Shown: positions 55,461-64,000 of the stretch, one piece after another
Numbering within the stretch: position 1 is the stretch's first letter
How the letters are laid out: every line of letters begins with the position of its first letter
Source: Iodobacter fluviatilis
GTDB taxonomy: Bacteria; Pseudomonadota; Gammaproteobacteria; Burkholderiales; Chitinibacteraceae
Reading direction: 5' to 3'
NCBI RefSeq assembly: GCF_900451195.1
Contig: NZ_UGHR01000001.1
Span: 868,001 to 932,000 of the forward strand
DNA length: 64,000 nt
Notes under the pieces: generated by a model
Seen by the model: only the letters and a program-made list of their open reading frames with translations
Databases searched by the model: none
What the model was told of the DNA's origin: nothing
Translations under genes and position numbers: made by a program

Positions 55461-57659
55461 ATGCTTCGTGCCAGAAGTTTTCTGAGTAAATCTGCATTTA
55501 TCATATTACTGGGTTGTGTTTCCTTGCAGGCATTTTCAGCCGAACGCCCCCGGATCGGGTTGGTGCTGGGCGGGGGCGGTGCACGGGGTTTAGCCCATAT
55601 TGGTGTGCTGAAAGTCTTGGAAGAAGCCCGTGTGCCTGTTGATTGCGTGGTGGGGACCAGTATCGGCTCCTTGGTGGGCGGGGCCTATGCAGCAGGGCGC
55701 ACACCGCAAGAATTAGCCAGTAGGGCCGTTGACGTGAATTGGGATGATTTACTCAGCTCAAGCTTGCCACGCCAATTGAGTGCAGTCAGAAAAAAACAGG
55801 ATGATAAGCTTAATCTGGTGGGGATTGAGCTGGGCATGCGTGATAGCGGCGAAGTGGCTTTGCCTTCAGCAGCAATCAGTACTCAAAAAATTGCTTTGTT
55901 TTTACGTGAAATGACTTTTGGCGGGACTATTGCCTCGTTTGATTCGCTGAGTATTCCCTATCGGGCGGTTGCTACCGATATTGAGACAGGCGAAATGGTT
56001 GTGCTGAAAGATGGCGATATTGTGACCGCAATGCGTGCCAGTATGGCTGTACCTGGCTTGTTTCCGGCCGTAGCGCGGGATTCGCGTTTATTAGTTGATG
56101 GCGGCCTTGCCAGGAATGTGCCGGTAGATGTGGCCCGCTCTATGTGCGCCGATGTGGTGATTGCTGTGGATGTGGGGGCGCAGCCTTTAAACCGGGATCA
56201 GATTAATAGTATTTTAAGTACGGCAGATCAATATACCCGTTTAATGGTGGCGCAAAATGTGAAGCCACAATTAGAAAGCTTAAAACCGACAGATGTTTTA
56301 ATTACGCCTAATTTAGGTTCTTTAAGCTCGGCAGATTTTAAAAAGGGCCAAGAATTTATTGCGAAGGGAGAGGAAGCTGCAACGCTGAGCTTATATCAGC
56401 TCAGCAAGTATTCCTTATCAGAAGCAGATTATGCAGCATGGAAAAAAAATAAATTAGCGCACAAGCTCGAGCCTCAGCCCGTGCAAATGGTGGATGTGGT
56501 GCCGATGCGCAATGTGAATCCGGATGTGCTAAAAGAAGCGCTTGATGTGCAAATTGGCCAGAAATTAAACAGCGATGATTTTCATAAACGACTGGCTGAA
56601 GTATATGCACGGGGTGATTTTTCTCAGCTGGATTATGAGCTGACAGATCATGATGGAGCACAGCAATTAACGCTGGTGCCAAGGGAAAAAGATTGGGGAC
56701 CTAATTACCTTTCATTTGGTATGGGTATGGGTACCGATTTTGAAGGCAATAATCCTTATGCATTAACCGCAATGTATAAGCGAACCTGGATTAATTCTCT
56801 GGGGGCAGAGTGGAAGTCTTCTCTTCGGGTTGGCGACACAATGGCTTTCCAGACAGAGTTTTATCAGCCATTACAGCTGGATGGTTATGCCTTTATTGCG
56901 CCTTCATTCAGTTATAAATCTAGCCCTGTTTCAATTTGGCTGGGTGGAGAAAACCTTGCTCAATATCGCTATGCACAATCCCGTTTCGGGCTTGATCTTG
57001 GCTCCAGCCTGACTCGCTTTGGTGAGGTGAGATTAGGTGTTTCTTATCAGCATTTTGATGCGGCTAAGCAAATTGGTGCTGTTATTGCTTCAGACAGAAC
57101 GGATGGGGATTATGGCGTTAATCTGAAAATCAATTACGATCAGTTGGATCACCTTTATTTCCCTAGCAAGGGGGATCTGGTCAATATCAATGCTTATTAC
57201 GCATTAAAAGGGCAGGGGGATTTTAGTAAATATGGGCGGATTGGCGTAGAAGCCGAGCACGCGTTTAATTTTTATGGGGTAAAAGGGAATCTGGCAGTGC
57301 AGGGGAATTATAGCTACAAAGATGCGCCATTCTTGCCTGATTTTCAGTCTTTAGGTGGGTTTTTAAATCTGTCTAGTTATCGTAAAAATGAGTTATTGGG
57401 TGAAAACTCAATTTATGCAAAAGCGCAGCTTTATTCTCCTGTCTCATTATTGGGCTTAAGCGTAGGTGGCAGTTATTTAGGCGCTGCCATCGAGACGGGC
57501 CGGATGTTTAATGTGCTGGATGAGGCACAGGAAGGCTGGCATACCTCTGTGACGGGGTTTTGGGCTGCCGATACTTATTTGGGACCGTTTTATTTAGGCG
57601 CGGCTTACGGCGATAATAAAAAATTGCGTTACTATTTGATGCTGGGTAATCAATTTTAA
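55461..57659 (+). CDS. Patatin-like phospholipase with surface barrel (PlpD-type, type Vd autotransporter)
   Basis: A 732-residue protein. The signal peptide is MLRARSFLSKSAFIILLGC... with probable cleavage after AFSA. The patatin domain (about 30-300) has oxyanion LVLGGGGARGLAHIGVL, nucleophile Ser67 in GTSIGS and Asp213 in LLVDGGLARN. One POTRA domain follows (about 335-420, PMRNVNPDVLKEALDVQIGQKLN), then a 16-strand BamA/Omp85-like barrel (about 430-732, ending YYLMLGNQF with the terminal Phe). PlpD homologues display phospholipase A1 activity at or from the cell surface. ATG 55461 is chosen because AGGA lies 8 nt upstream; in-frame ATG 55452 is also possible. The -10 region and ribosome site overlap the divergent GDPD start. 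Confidence 0.93.
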   Translation: MLRARSFLSKSAFIILLGCVSLQAFSAERPRIGLVLGGGGARGLAHIGVLKVLEEARVPVDCVVGTSIGSLVGGAYAAGRTPQELASRAVDVNWDDLLSSSLPRQLSAVRKKQDDKLNLVGIELGMRDSGEVALPSAAISTQKIALFLREMTFGGTIASFDSLSIPYRAVATDIETGEMVVLKDGDIVTAMRASMAVPGLFPAVARDSRLLVDGGLARNVPVDVARSMCADVVIAVDVGAQPLNRDQINSILSTADQYTRLMVAQNVKPQLESLKPTDVLITPNLGSLSSADFKKGQEFIAKGEEAATLSLYQLSKYSLSEADYAAWKKNKLAHKLEPQPVQMVDVVPMRNVNPDVLKEALDVQIGQKLNSDDFHKRLAEVYARGDFSQLDYELTDHDGAQQLTLVPREKDWGPNYLSFGMGMGTDFEGNNPYALTAMYKRTWINSLGAEWKSSLRVGDTMAFQTEFYQPLQLDGYAFIAPSFSYKSSPVSIWLGGENLAQYRYAQSRFGLDLGSSLTRFGEVRLGVSYQHFDAAKQIGAVIASDRTDGDYGVNLKINYDQLDHLYFPSKGDLVNINAYYALKGQGDFSKYGRIGVEAEHAFNFYGVKGNLAVQGNYSYKDAPFLPDFQSLGGFLNLSSYRKNELLGENSIYAKAQLYSPVSLLGLSVGGSYLGAAIETGRMFNVLDEAQEGWHTSVTGFWAADTYLGPFYLGAAYGDNKKLRYYLMLGNQF

Positions 57660-57689
57660 TCAGTAAAACACTTTTTTCAGGAGAGGGTT

Positions 57690-57974
57690 ATGTTAAAACA
57701 GAGTCTGCTTGGTGGTGTATTGCTACTGGCTTTTGCTGCAACGTCCTACGCCGGGCCTCAGCAGGAGAAAATGGCCTCATGTAATAAAGATGCCGGTGCT
57801 CAGTCTTTAAAAGGCGATGCGCGTAAAGCGTTTATGAGTACTTGCCTGAAAGCAGCTCCTGCTTCAGCCCCTGCAATGACACAGCAGGATAAAATGAAGC
57901 AGTGTAATAAAGATGCGACAGGCAAGAAGGGCGATGAGCGCAAAGCGTTTATGAGCAACTGCCTGAAGAAGTAA
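57690..57974 (+). CDS. PsiF-repeat periplasmic protein
   Basis: A 94-residue secreted protein with signal peptide MLKQSLLGGVLLLAFAATSYA and two copies of the PsiF repeat. The first is QQEKMASCNKDAGAQSLKGD plus ARKAFMSTCLK, and the second QQDKMKQCNKDATGKKGDER plus KAFMSNCLK. Each has two Cys that may form a disulfide. PsiF is phosphate-starvation-induced in E. coli; function unknown. It is 30 bp after the patatin gene, probably in the same transcript. AGGAGAGG precedes the ATG. A hairpin follows. Confidence 0.92.
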   Translation: MLKQSLLGGVLLLAFAATSYAGPQQEKMASCNKDAGAQSLKGDARKAFMSTCLKAAPASAPAMTQQDKMKQCNKDATGKKGDERKAFMSNCLKK

Positions 57975-57982
57975 GCCAGATG

Positions 57983-58008
57983 GCCGCCTGAACCGGTATT
58001 CAGGCGGC
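57983..58008 (+). terminator. Hairpin after the PsiF gene, possible terminator
   Basis: GCCGCCTGAA (57983-57992), loop CCGGTA, TTCAGGCGGC (57999-58008). Strong 10-bp stem but only TT follows, so termination would be weak or Rho-assisted. Confidence 0.5.
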
Positions 58009-58166
58009 TTGAAATGCCTCTGATCATCCCCATGTTTCTGATTAAGCAAGGTTTGATGTTCCGCCTGCCTTGTAAGTCGCCCCTCTGGTACATTTAAATT
58101 TATTGCCCCAAGTTGATTATGACCTTTCTTGACCGTCTCTTTCGTAAGACCACTGGAACATCTGCC

Positions 58167-59252
58167 ATGCCCGACCTCTTACTTGCAGCCCTTAGCTCTG
58201 TTATTGATCTCAATACCGGCCGTGATTATGTTTCTGCTAAATGTATTAAAAATTTAAAATTTGCTCAGGGTGTGGCGAGCCTTGAAGTTGAGCTTGGCTA
58301 TCCGGCTAAAAGCCAGTTTGCTGCAATTTCAGCGCAAATTGAACAGGCATTAAAGGCTGTGGAAGGCGTGAATTCGGTTCAGCTGAAAGTTTCCAGCCAT
58401 ATTGTTGCTCATTCTGCACAGCGCGGCCTGCCGCTGCAAAAAGGCATTAAAAATATTATTGCTGTGGCAAGTGGCAAAGGCGGTGTGGGTAAATCGACAA
58501 CGGCAGTGAATCTGGCGTTGGCTTTGGCGGCAGAAGGCGCAAGTGTGGGCTTGCTGGATGCCGACATCTATGGCCCGTCTCAGCCCACCATGATGGGCGT
58601 GGCCGATCAAAAACCCGAAGCCGTAGAAAACAAATATATTTTGCCGATTGAAAACCACGGCATTAAAACCATGTCGATCGGATTTTTAATTGATACCGAG
58701 CAGCCCATGGTTTGGCGCGGCCCGATGGTGACACAGGCATTAACACAATTATTGAATGAAACACTTTGGGGTGATTTAGATTATCTAGTTATTGATTTGC
58801 CACCTGGCACGGGTGATATTCAGCTGACTTTAAGCCAAAAAGTGCCGGTAACCGGCGCGGTGATCGTGACTACGCCACAAGATATTGCCCTGCTGGACGC
58901 GCGCAAGGGTATTAAAATGTTTGAAAAAGTGGGCGTACCTATTCTGGGCCTAGTAGAAAATATGAGCGTGCATATTTGCAGTCATTGCGGCCATGCAGAG
59001 CCTATTTTCGGCGAGGGCGGCGGGGCCAGAATGGGCGCTGATTATGGGATTGAATTACTGGGCCAATTGCCGCTCGATTTATCGATCCGCCTGAATGCGG
59101 ATGCCGGAAAGCCTTCGGTGGTGGCCGATCCTGATGGCAAAGTTGCTGAGCTTTATAAGGCCATTGCCCGTAAAACAGCCGTTAAAATTGCGGCTAAATC
59201 ACAGGATTTCTCCAGCAAGTTTCCTAAGATTGTGATTCAGAAAAATACCTAA
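58167..59252 (+). CDS. apbC: Fe-S cluster carrier ATPase Mrp/ApbC
   Basis: P-loop NTPase that binds and transfers 4Fe-4S clusters. The 361-residue protein has an N-terminal MIP18/DUF59-like domain (LSSVIDLNTGRDYVSAKCIKNL, about 1-85) and the deviant Walker A VASGKGGVGKSTTAVNLALAL near 102. DADIYGPSQPTM, DLPPGTGDIQLTLSQ and the cluster-binding CxxC in HICSHCGHAEP follow. ATG 58167 gives the standard Mrp N-terminus and has GGAA 8 nt upstream; the frame is open to an ATG at 58119 (MTFLDRLFRK), which cannot be excluded. Monocistronic with a terminator at 59270-59297. Confidence 0.93.
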   Translation: MPDLLLAALSSVIDLNTGRDYVSAKCIKNLKFAQGVASLEVELGYPAKSQFAAISAQIEQALKAVEGVNSVQLKVSSHIVAHSAQRGLPLQKGIKNIIAVASGKGGVGKSTTAVNLALALAAEGASVGLLDADIYGPSQPTMMGVADQKPEAVENKYILPIENHGIKTMSIGFLIDTEQPMVWRGPMVTQALTQLLNETLWGDLDYLVIDLPPGTGDIQLTLSQKVPVTGAVIVTTPQDIALLDARKGIKMFEKVGVPILGLVENMSVHICSHCGHAEPIFGEGGGARMGADYGIELLGQLPLDLSIRLNADAGKPSVVADPDGKVAELYKAIARKTAVKIAAKSQDFSSKFPKIVIQKNT

Positions 59253-59269
59253 TTTTGCAATCAGCCACT

Positions 59270-59297
59270 AAAAAGCCCGAATTAATTCGGGCTTTTT
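59270..59297. terminator. Bidirectional terminator between apbC and pbpG
   Basis: AAAAGCCCGAA/TTCGGGCTTTT (59271-59281, 59286-59296) around TTAA, followed by T; shared by convergent genes. Confidence 0.92.
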
Positions 59298-59310
59298 AAT
59301 GCTCTGAATA

Positions 59311-60396
59311 TCAGCCTGCGCGTGATTTACTCAGCGATGTGGTTTCAATCCATTTGCGAACTCGTTGTGCATCGCCGATACGGGTGTATTTGCCATTTGA
59401 ATCGAGCAATACAATCACTACCGGTGTGCCATTAATGGTGGCTTGCATCACCAAGCAGCGTCCTGCTTCATTAATAAAGCCGGTTTTTGATACACCAATA
59501 TTCCAATCGACTTCTTTAACCAGCGGGTTGGTGTTGTGAAACGCCATATTCCTGCCTGATTGATTAGAGATAAAGCTATATTCGCTGCTGGTCGTGAAAT
59601 CATGTATTTCTGGATAGCGGTGTGCGGCTTTGACCATTAAAGCCAATTCACGTGGGGTGGAAACATTATTAGGTGTTAAGCCTGTTGAATCATAAAATCG
59701 GCTGTTTTTCATCCCTAAGGACAGCGCTTTTTCATTCATTTTGCGAATAAATACGGCTTGGCCAGCGGGAAAGGTGCGGGCTAATGCAGAGGCAGCCCGG
59801 TTTTCAGAGGCCATCAGCGCTAAAAGCAGCAATTCACCGCGCGTGAGTGTTGTACCCACGGTAAGACGCGAGCTGGTGTTTTTTAATGTATCCACATCAG
59901 CCTGGCTGATAGTGAGTAATTCATTCAACGGCAATTGCGCATCAAGCGTCACCATAGCCGTCATTAATTTGGTAATGGATGCAATGGGGGTGAGCGAATC
60001 GGCGTTTTTCTCATACATGATTTCGCCATTTTGCTCATTGAGCACCAAGACACCTGCCGATTGCACTCCCGGATTATCCAGTGTGGTTGATAAAGCTAAA
60101 GCGCGAGAAATCGAAACATCTTTGCGGGCATTGGCAATCGCACGGCTTGTAACATGCTTATTGCCTTGTTTTGCAACACTTGCGGATTTATTTGATGTTT
60201 TGGTATTCGATTTTTTAGATGCTTTGCTGGTTTTTGTTGTTTTAGCTTTTGAAGTATTTTTTGTTGTTTGGGTTGTAGATTTTTTTGCTGACGATTTTGT
60301 GACCGATTTATGGTCAGTATGTGCCGCCGCAAAGGCTGGCGCCGTCAGGCCCAGCGCTGCAACAAGGGTGCAGCAGGAAAAAATGCGGTACAGCAT
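59311..60396 (-). CDS. pbpG: D-alanyl-D-alanine endopeptidase, PBP7 type
   Basis: Periplasmic low-molecular-weight penicillin-binding protein that cleaves DD peptide crosslinks in peptidoglycan. The 361-residue protein has a signal peptide (to about residue 24, APAFAAAH). A low-complexity Lys/Ser/Thr-rich linker (about 28-80) probably contacts the wall or DNA-like polyanions. The serine-protease-like S11 domain has SxxK in ASITKLM, SxN in MASENRAA and KTG in VSKTGFINEAG. PBP7/8 proteins end without a membrane anchor, as here (SLSKSRAG). The basic linker is longer than in E. coli PBP7 (310 residues). Monocistronic, minus strand. Confidence 0.93.
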   Translation of the reverse strand: MLYRIFSCCTLVAALGLTAPAFAAAHTDHKSVTKSSAKKSTTQTTKNTSKAKTTKTSKASKKSNTKTSNKSASVAKQGNKHVTSRAIANARKDVSISRALALSTTLDNPGVQSAGVLVLNEQNGEIMYEKNADSLTPIASITKLMTAMVTLDAQLPLNELLTISQADVDTLKNTSSRLTVGTTLTRGELLLLALMASENRAASALARTFPAGQAVFIRKMNEKALSLGMKNSRFYDSTGLTPNNVSTPRELALMVKAAHRYPEIHDFTTSSEYSFISNQSGRNMAFHNTNPLVKEVDWNIGVSKTGFINEAGRCLVMQATINGTPVVIVLLDSNGKYTRIGDAQRVRKWIETTSLSKSRAG

Positions 60397-60578
60397 GAGA
60401 TAGTGACTCCGAGGCTAGGGATGGCCGGAAAATGGCATCGTCATCCTTCATAATTGTGCTCTTATTTTACGCAATGATTTTTAAAATGTCATGTTAAATC
60501 AAATAGTACGGTACGATTTGCTAGAAATGGGATTAGAATAATTTTTCACGTTTTTGTTTTACTGGCACGAGTTAGTTG

Positions 60579-60606
60579 TTGCGGTGCAGCAATAACTTGC
60601 TAGAAT
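60579..60606 (+). promoter_or_regulatory. Promoter of phaC
   Basis: TTGCGG (60579-60584), 16-bp spacer, TAGAAT (60601-60606), 34 bp before the phaC ATG at 60641. Reasonable sigma-70 match. Confidence 0.55.
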
Positions 60607-60640
60607 GGTGTTCCTTTCGAGTTGCTTTCGGAGAAAACCG

Positions 60641-62362
60641 ATGTTTAATAACAAATCGATGGATGAATTCTTCCAGCAGCTTACTGAGACCAACCAGAAA
60701 CTGTTGCAAAGCTGGGTTAACCTTTCACAGCCAGGTGAGCCAGCTGCCGATCTGGCACCTATGCAGCAGATGATGACCGGTCTGACGCAAAGTAATCCTT
60801 TTCTCGCACAACACAGCGATTTCTATAAACAGCAGCTTGATTTATGGCTGGGGCTGATTGGTGCCAAAGAAAAAGCACCTGTAGCCGTTCCGGAAAAAGG
60901 CGACCGCCGTTTCAATGCGCCGGAATGGGAGCAACCGCTGTTTGATTACATCAAACAGAATTATCTGGTGACTTCCCGCTGGCTCTTGCAAATGGTTGAG
61001 CAAGCGCATACAGATGATGCCGCTCGCGAGAAAATGAGCTTTTTTACTCGCCAGTATGTCGATGCGATGAGCCCGGCAAATTTTGCTTTTACAAATCCTG
61101 AAGTAATGAAGCTGGCTTTGGAAAGTAAAGGGGAAAGCTTGCAGGAAGGCATGAAGAAGTTAATGGCGGATATGCAGAAAGGCACGATCACCATGACGGA
61201 TGAATCTCAGTTTGAGGTCGGCAAAAATCTGGGGATCAGCCCTGGACAAGTCGTCTTTGAAAATGAGCTCTTCCAATTACTGCAATACACGCCTTCTACC
61301 GCCAAAGTTTATTCCCGACCACTCCTGATTGTGCCGCCATGTGTAAACAAGTACTACATCATGGATCTGCAGCCTGATAATTCCCTTGTCGCGTATGCCG
61401 TCAGCCAAGGTTTTAAAACGTTCTTGGTTTCATGGAAATCCGTGACGCCTGAAATGGGCCATCTTGAGTGGGATGATTACGTTGAAAATGGCGTGATTAC
61501 TGCTTGCGATGTGGTGCGTCAAATTGGCAAGGCAGAAAAAATCAATGTCTTGTCTTTCTGCATTGGTGGTGAATTGGTTTCTACCGCCATGCCGGTGATG
61601 CAAGCGCGTGGCTTGGATTGGATTGAATCGGTTACTTTAATGACTGTCATGATTGATCACACCGAGCCGGGCGATATTAAGCACTTTATTGACTGGAATC
61701 TGATTCGTAAGCGTGAGGCCCTGTTAAGTGAAGGGGGCGTGATTGGGGGTAAAGAGCTATCACGAACATTCTCTGCTTTACGCTCAAATGATTTGATCTG
61801 GAATTATGTAGTCAATAATTATCTGAAGGGTAAAACGCCTGCACCGTTTGATTTACTCTACTGGAATAATGACTCGGCCAATCTGGCCTTGCCTATGCAT
61901 ACTTTCTTTTTAAGAAATATGTACCTAGAAAATAACCTCATTAAACCCAATTCATTCAGCCTTTGCGGTGTGCCGATTGATTTAACCACCATTACAACGC
62001 CGACATATATCTTTGCTGCGCGGGAAGATCATATTGTGCCTTGGCAATCTGCATATTTAAGTACGCGTATTTTCAAAGGCCCGCTGCGCTATGTACTTGG
62101 GGCTTCCGGCCATATCGCGGGTGCGATTAATCCGGTAAAAGCCAATAAGCGTAATTACTGGGTGAATGAAGATTTATCAGGCGATTCGGAAGCATGGCTG
62201 AATGGTGCGGAATCCCGCCCCGGCAGCTGGTGGCAGGATTGGAGCCAATGGCTGATTCCATTTTCTGGCGAACAAATCGCCGCGCCCAAAACGCATGGAA
62301 ATGCGGCCTTCAAGCCGATAGAACCCGCTCCGGGCCGCTATGTAAAAGAGCGCTTAGATTAA
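60641..62362 (+). CDS. phaC: Class I poly(3-hydroxyalkanoate) synthase
   Basis: Polymerises (R)-3-hydroxybutyryl-CoA into storage polyester on granule surfaces. The 573-residue protein has the PhaC N-terminal domain and an alpha/beta-hydrolase core. The nucleophile is Cys307 in SFCIGGEL, with Asp463 in REDHIVPW and His491 in GASGHIAG. The lipase-like box is normally GxCxGG; here the first Gly is Ser. Likewise the usual PPWINKxYI segment reads PPCVNKYYIMDLQPDNSL. Both changes are unusual but leave the triad intact. GGAG 7 nt before ATG 60641 decides the start (a longer frame opens at 60605). It is followed 167 bp later by phaA. Confidence 0.95.
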   Translation: MFNNKSMDEFFQQLTETNQKLLQSWVNLSQPGEPAADLAPMQQMMTGLTQSNPFLAQHSDFYKQQLDLWLGLIGAKEKAPVAVPEKGDRRFNAPEWEQPLFDYIKQNYLVTSRWLLQMVEQAHTDDAAREKMSFFTRQYVDAMSPANFAFTNPEVMKLALESKGESLQEGMKKLMADMQKGTITMTDESQFEVGKNLGISPGQVVFENELFQLLQYTPSTAKVYSRPLLIVPPCVNKYYIMDLQPDNSLVAYAVSQGFKTFLVSWKSVTPEMGHLEWDDYVENGVITACDVVRQIGKAEKINVLSFCIGGELVSTAMPVMQARGLDWIESVTLMTVMIDHTEPGDIKHFIDWNLIRKREALLSEGGVIGGKELSRTFSALRSNDLIWNYVVNNYLKGKTPAPFDLLYWNNDSANLALPMHTFFLRNMYLENNLIKPNSFSLCGVPIDLTTITTPTYIFAAREDHIVPWQSAYLSTRIFKGPLRYVLGASGHIAGAINPVKANKRNYWVNEDLSGDSEAWLNGAESRPGSWWQDWSQWLIPFSGEQIAAPKTHGNAAFKPIEPAPGRYVKERLD

Positions 62363-62529
62363 TGAAATAAGTCGTGCCACTTTGTCTTTTTCTTTTTGCT
62401 GAAAGAATAAGAGAGTAATAAGCGATTATTACGCTGTAAATGATGGCAGATTAATTCTGCTGATAAATGCATTGCTTAATCAGCTGTTGGGTCAATGCCC
62501 AAAACAGCCTTTTAAAAGGGAAATACCGC

Positions 62530-63711
62530 ATGACTGAGATCGTGATTGTTGCTGCTGGTCGTACTGCTCTGGGCAATTTTGGTGGCGGGCTGGCTAAAGT
62601 GCCGGCTGCAGAATTAGGTGCGACAGTAATTCGTGGCCTGCTGGCTAAGACCGGCGTAGCAGCAGACCAAATCAGCGAAGTGATTTTAGGTAATGTGCTG
62701 ACTGCGGGCCTAGGCCAAAACCCGGCGCGTCAGGCGCTGCGCCGTGCAGGGCTACCTGATGCAATCCCCGCTTTAACCATTAATCAGGTGTGTGGTTCAG
62801 GCTTAAAAGCAGTGGCTTTAGGCGTGCAGGCCATTCTATCTGGTGAAAGCGAGATTGTGATTGCAGGTGGTCAGGAAAACATGTCTGCTTCGGCGCATAT
62901 TCTGCCAGGCAGCCGTGATGGCTTTCGCATGGGCAATACTGCGCTGGTCGATACCATGGTGTATGACGGTTTAACCGATGCCTATAACAACTACCATATG
63001 GGCGTGACCGCCGAAAACATCGCCAAAAAATATGGCATTACACGTGAAGAGCAAGATGCTTTGGCTTTGTCCTCACAAATGAAAGCCGCTGCAGCGCAGG
63101 AATCTGGCCGTTTTGCAGAAGAAATTTTCCCAGTGGTGATTCCGCAAAAGAAAGGCGATCCAATTGTGTTTGATAAGGATGAATTTATCAAACCCGCCAC
63201 TACAGCAGAATCGCTGGCTAAATTGCGCGCCGCTTTTGATAAAGAAGGCACCGTAACCGCAGGCAATGCATCAGGGATTAACGATGGCGCTGCTGCCGTG
63301 ATGCTGATGAGCGCGGCTAAAGCAAAAGAGCTGGGCTTAACCCCGCTGGCTACCATTCGCGCTGCAGCTTCTGCTGGCGTGGATCCAACCATTATGGGCA
63401 TGGGCCCGGTGCCTGCCACACAACGTGTATTAGCGCGTTTGGGCTGGAATATTGATGATCTTGATTTGATCGAAGGCAATGAAGCTTTTGCTGCACAGGC
63501 CATTGGTGTAGGCCGTGAATTGAAATGGGATTTAAATAAAGTAAACGTGAATGGTGGTGCAATTGCTTTGGGCCATCCAATTGGTGCATCGGGTTGCCGT
63601 ATTCTGGTGACGCTATTGCATGAAATGCAACGTCGTGATGCTAAAAAAGGCCTTGCCACATTATGCATTGGTGGTGGTATGGGTGTTGCACTGGCAGTAG
63701 AGCGGGTTTAA
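62530..63711 (+). CDS. phaA: Acetyl-CoA acetyltransferase (beta-ketothiolase)
   Basis: Condenses two acetyl-CoA to acetoacetyl-CoA, the first step of PHB synthesis. The 393-residue length is standard. Cys88 in [13 protein letters not shown] is the acyl acceptor, [14 protein letters not shown] holds the active-site His, and [10 protein letters not shown] the second Cys. AAGGGA precedes ATG 62530; the open frame extends 21 codons further up without support. It is downstream of phaC in the same direction. The usual third gene, phaB (acetoacetyl-CoA reductase), is not in the window; an IS4-like element begins within about 50 bp. Confidence 0.95.
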   Translation: MTEIVIVAAGRTALGNFGGGLAKVPAAELGATVIRGLLAKTGVAADQISEVILGNVLTAGLGQNPARQALRRAGLPDAIPALTINQVCGSGLKAVALGVQAILSGESEIVIAGGQENMSASAHILPGSRDGFRMGNTALVDTMVYDGLTDAYNNYHMGVTAENIAKKYGITREEQDALALSSQMKAAAAQESGRFAEEIFPVVIPQKKGDPIVFDKDEFIKPATTAESLAKLRAAFDKEGTVTAGNASGINDGAAAVMLMSAAKAKELGLTPLATIRAAASAGVDPTIMGMGPVPATQRVLARLGWNIDDLDLIEGNEAFAAQAIGVGRELKWDLNKVNVNGGAIALGHPIGASGCRILVTLLHEMQRRDAKKGLATLCIGGGMGVALAVERV

Positions 63712-63761
63712 TTTTTTTTAATCCTCCCCAAAAAAAGCCTCCGATATACCGGTAATGCCGT

Positions 63762-64000
63762 TCACTTAAGGTCTGTTTTCAAGATTTTTCGTGTCGGATA
63801 GCGCTTCGGCTGGGCTTTGACTACACGGGGGCATTCTCGCCCCCGTCTTCGTCCTGCAAGTAGTAAATCTCCAACCCGATTACGCTGATTTAACAGCTTT
63901 TTCGGTAACGTACCTGGGCTATTCAACGCCAACCAACTCCACTCACACAGTAAGTAGCGCAGCGCCATCTTGAAGCTCAAATCCGTCGCCGCAGCGCCCG
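63762..64000 (-). mobile_element. IS4-like insertion sequence, 3' end of transposase (cut by window edge)
   Basis: The minus-strand frame is open from the window edge to a TGA at 63764-63762. It encodes DLSFKMALRYLLCEWSW, then LPKKLLNQRNRVGDLLLAGR and RRRGRECPRVVKAQPKRYP. The LSFK block and the terminal basic PRVVK...YPxRK tail are typical of the C-terminus of IS4-family DDE transposases. The catalytic residues would lie outside the window. The element end is probably just left of the stop, near GGTAATGCCGTTCACTTAAG (63751-63770), which could be the terminal inverted repeat. A target duplication cannot be judged from one end. Confidence 0.65.

Noticed and set aside
59741..60403. Plus-strand 220-codon frame opposite pbpG
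   Set aside because: Hydrophobic Phe/Val/Ala-rich run is only the antisense of the Lys/Ser/Thr linker of PbpG.
62991..63668. Minus-strand 225-codon frame opposite phaA
   Set aside because: Antisense shadow; phaA active-site motifs are on the plus strand.

Overview
The window reads as a chromosomal segment of a moderate-GC betaproteobacterium of the Neisseriales, most like the Chromobacteriaceae (Iodobacter/Deefgea/Chitinibacter type). This is judged from protein style rather than from a search. The supporting traits are HexR-controlled Entner-Doudoroff genes, two Neisseriales-type trimeric porins, class I polyhydroxybutyrate genes, a MocR regulator next to DUF2917/DUF2798 proteins, and many c-di-GMP and phosphorelay proteins. 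Most of the window is core genome. The only mobile DNA recognised is the 3' part of an IS4-like transposase at the right edge.

Layout. 1-9.5 kb: start of aceE (cut by the left edge), then pgi, hexR, pgl and zwf on the minus strand, divergent from edd, eda and gap on the plus strand. Together these form a complete Entner-Doudoroff route from glucose-6-phosphate to pyruvate plus glyceraldehyde-3-phosphate. A HexR-type palindrome lies over each of the two divergent promoters. 9.5-13.1 kb: two porin genes, each behind an unusual upstream region, and a tRNA-Ser(UGA). 13.2-21.6 kb: a large conserved protein of unknown function, the ABC-F protein YbiT, a YheT-type hydrolase, a phosphohexomutase, nadC and a yqjD-yqjE-yqjK-type membrane operon. 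21.6-26.1 kb (minus): a chemotaxis receptor, a GlmS-like protein that has lost its glutaminase nucleophile, and a GT14-like glycosyltransferase. 26.5-29.5 kb: xseB-ispA-dxs, for isoprenoid precursors. 29.7-32.4 kb: two tandem HD-GYP-type proteins. 32.4-36.6 kb: MocR regulator, DUF2917 and DUF2798 proteins, trhP.

36.6-48.6 kb is a signalling region. It holds a soluble hybrid kinase overlapping a single-domain response regulator, then tag. Next come a flavin amine oxidase and a TRAP-type binding protein, divergent from a large TorS-like hybrid kinase followed by a REC-GGDEF diguanylate cyclase. 48.6-60.4 kb: a divergent orphan flagellin, a Dcu-type C4-dicarboxylate carrier, a small unknown gene, tex, a periplasmic binding protein, a glycerophosphodiesterase, a patatin-type Vd autotransporter, a PsiF protein, the Mrp/ApbC Fe-S carrier and the PBP7-type endopeptidase pbpG. 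60.6-63.7 kb: phaC-phaA, followed directly by the IS end.

No CRISPR array, prophage or integrative element is visible. The observations most worth following up are the glutaminase-dead GlmS paralogue beside a GlcNAc-transferase-like gene, the putative amine-sensing module (oxidase, binding protein, phosphorelay kinase, c-di-GMP synthase), the paired HD-GYP proteins with a Lys-to-Glu change in the HD motif, an intrinsic terminator inside the gap leader, and a 21-bp-phased direct repeat upstream of the second porin.
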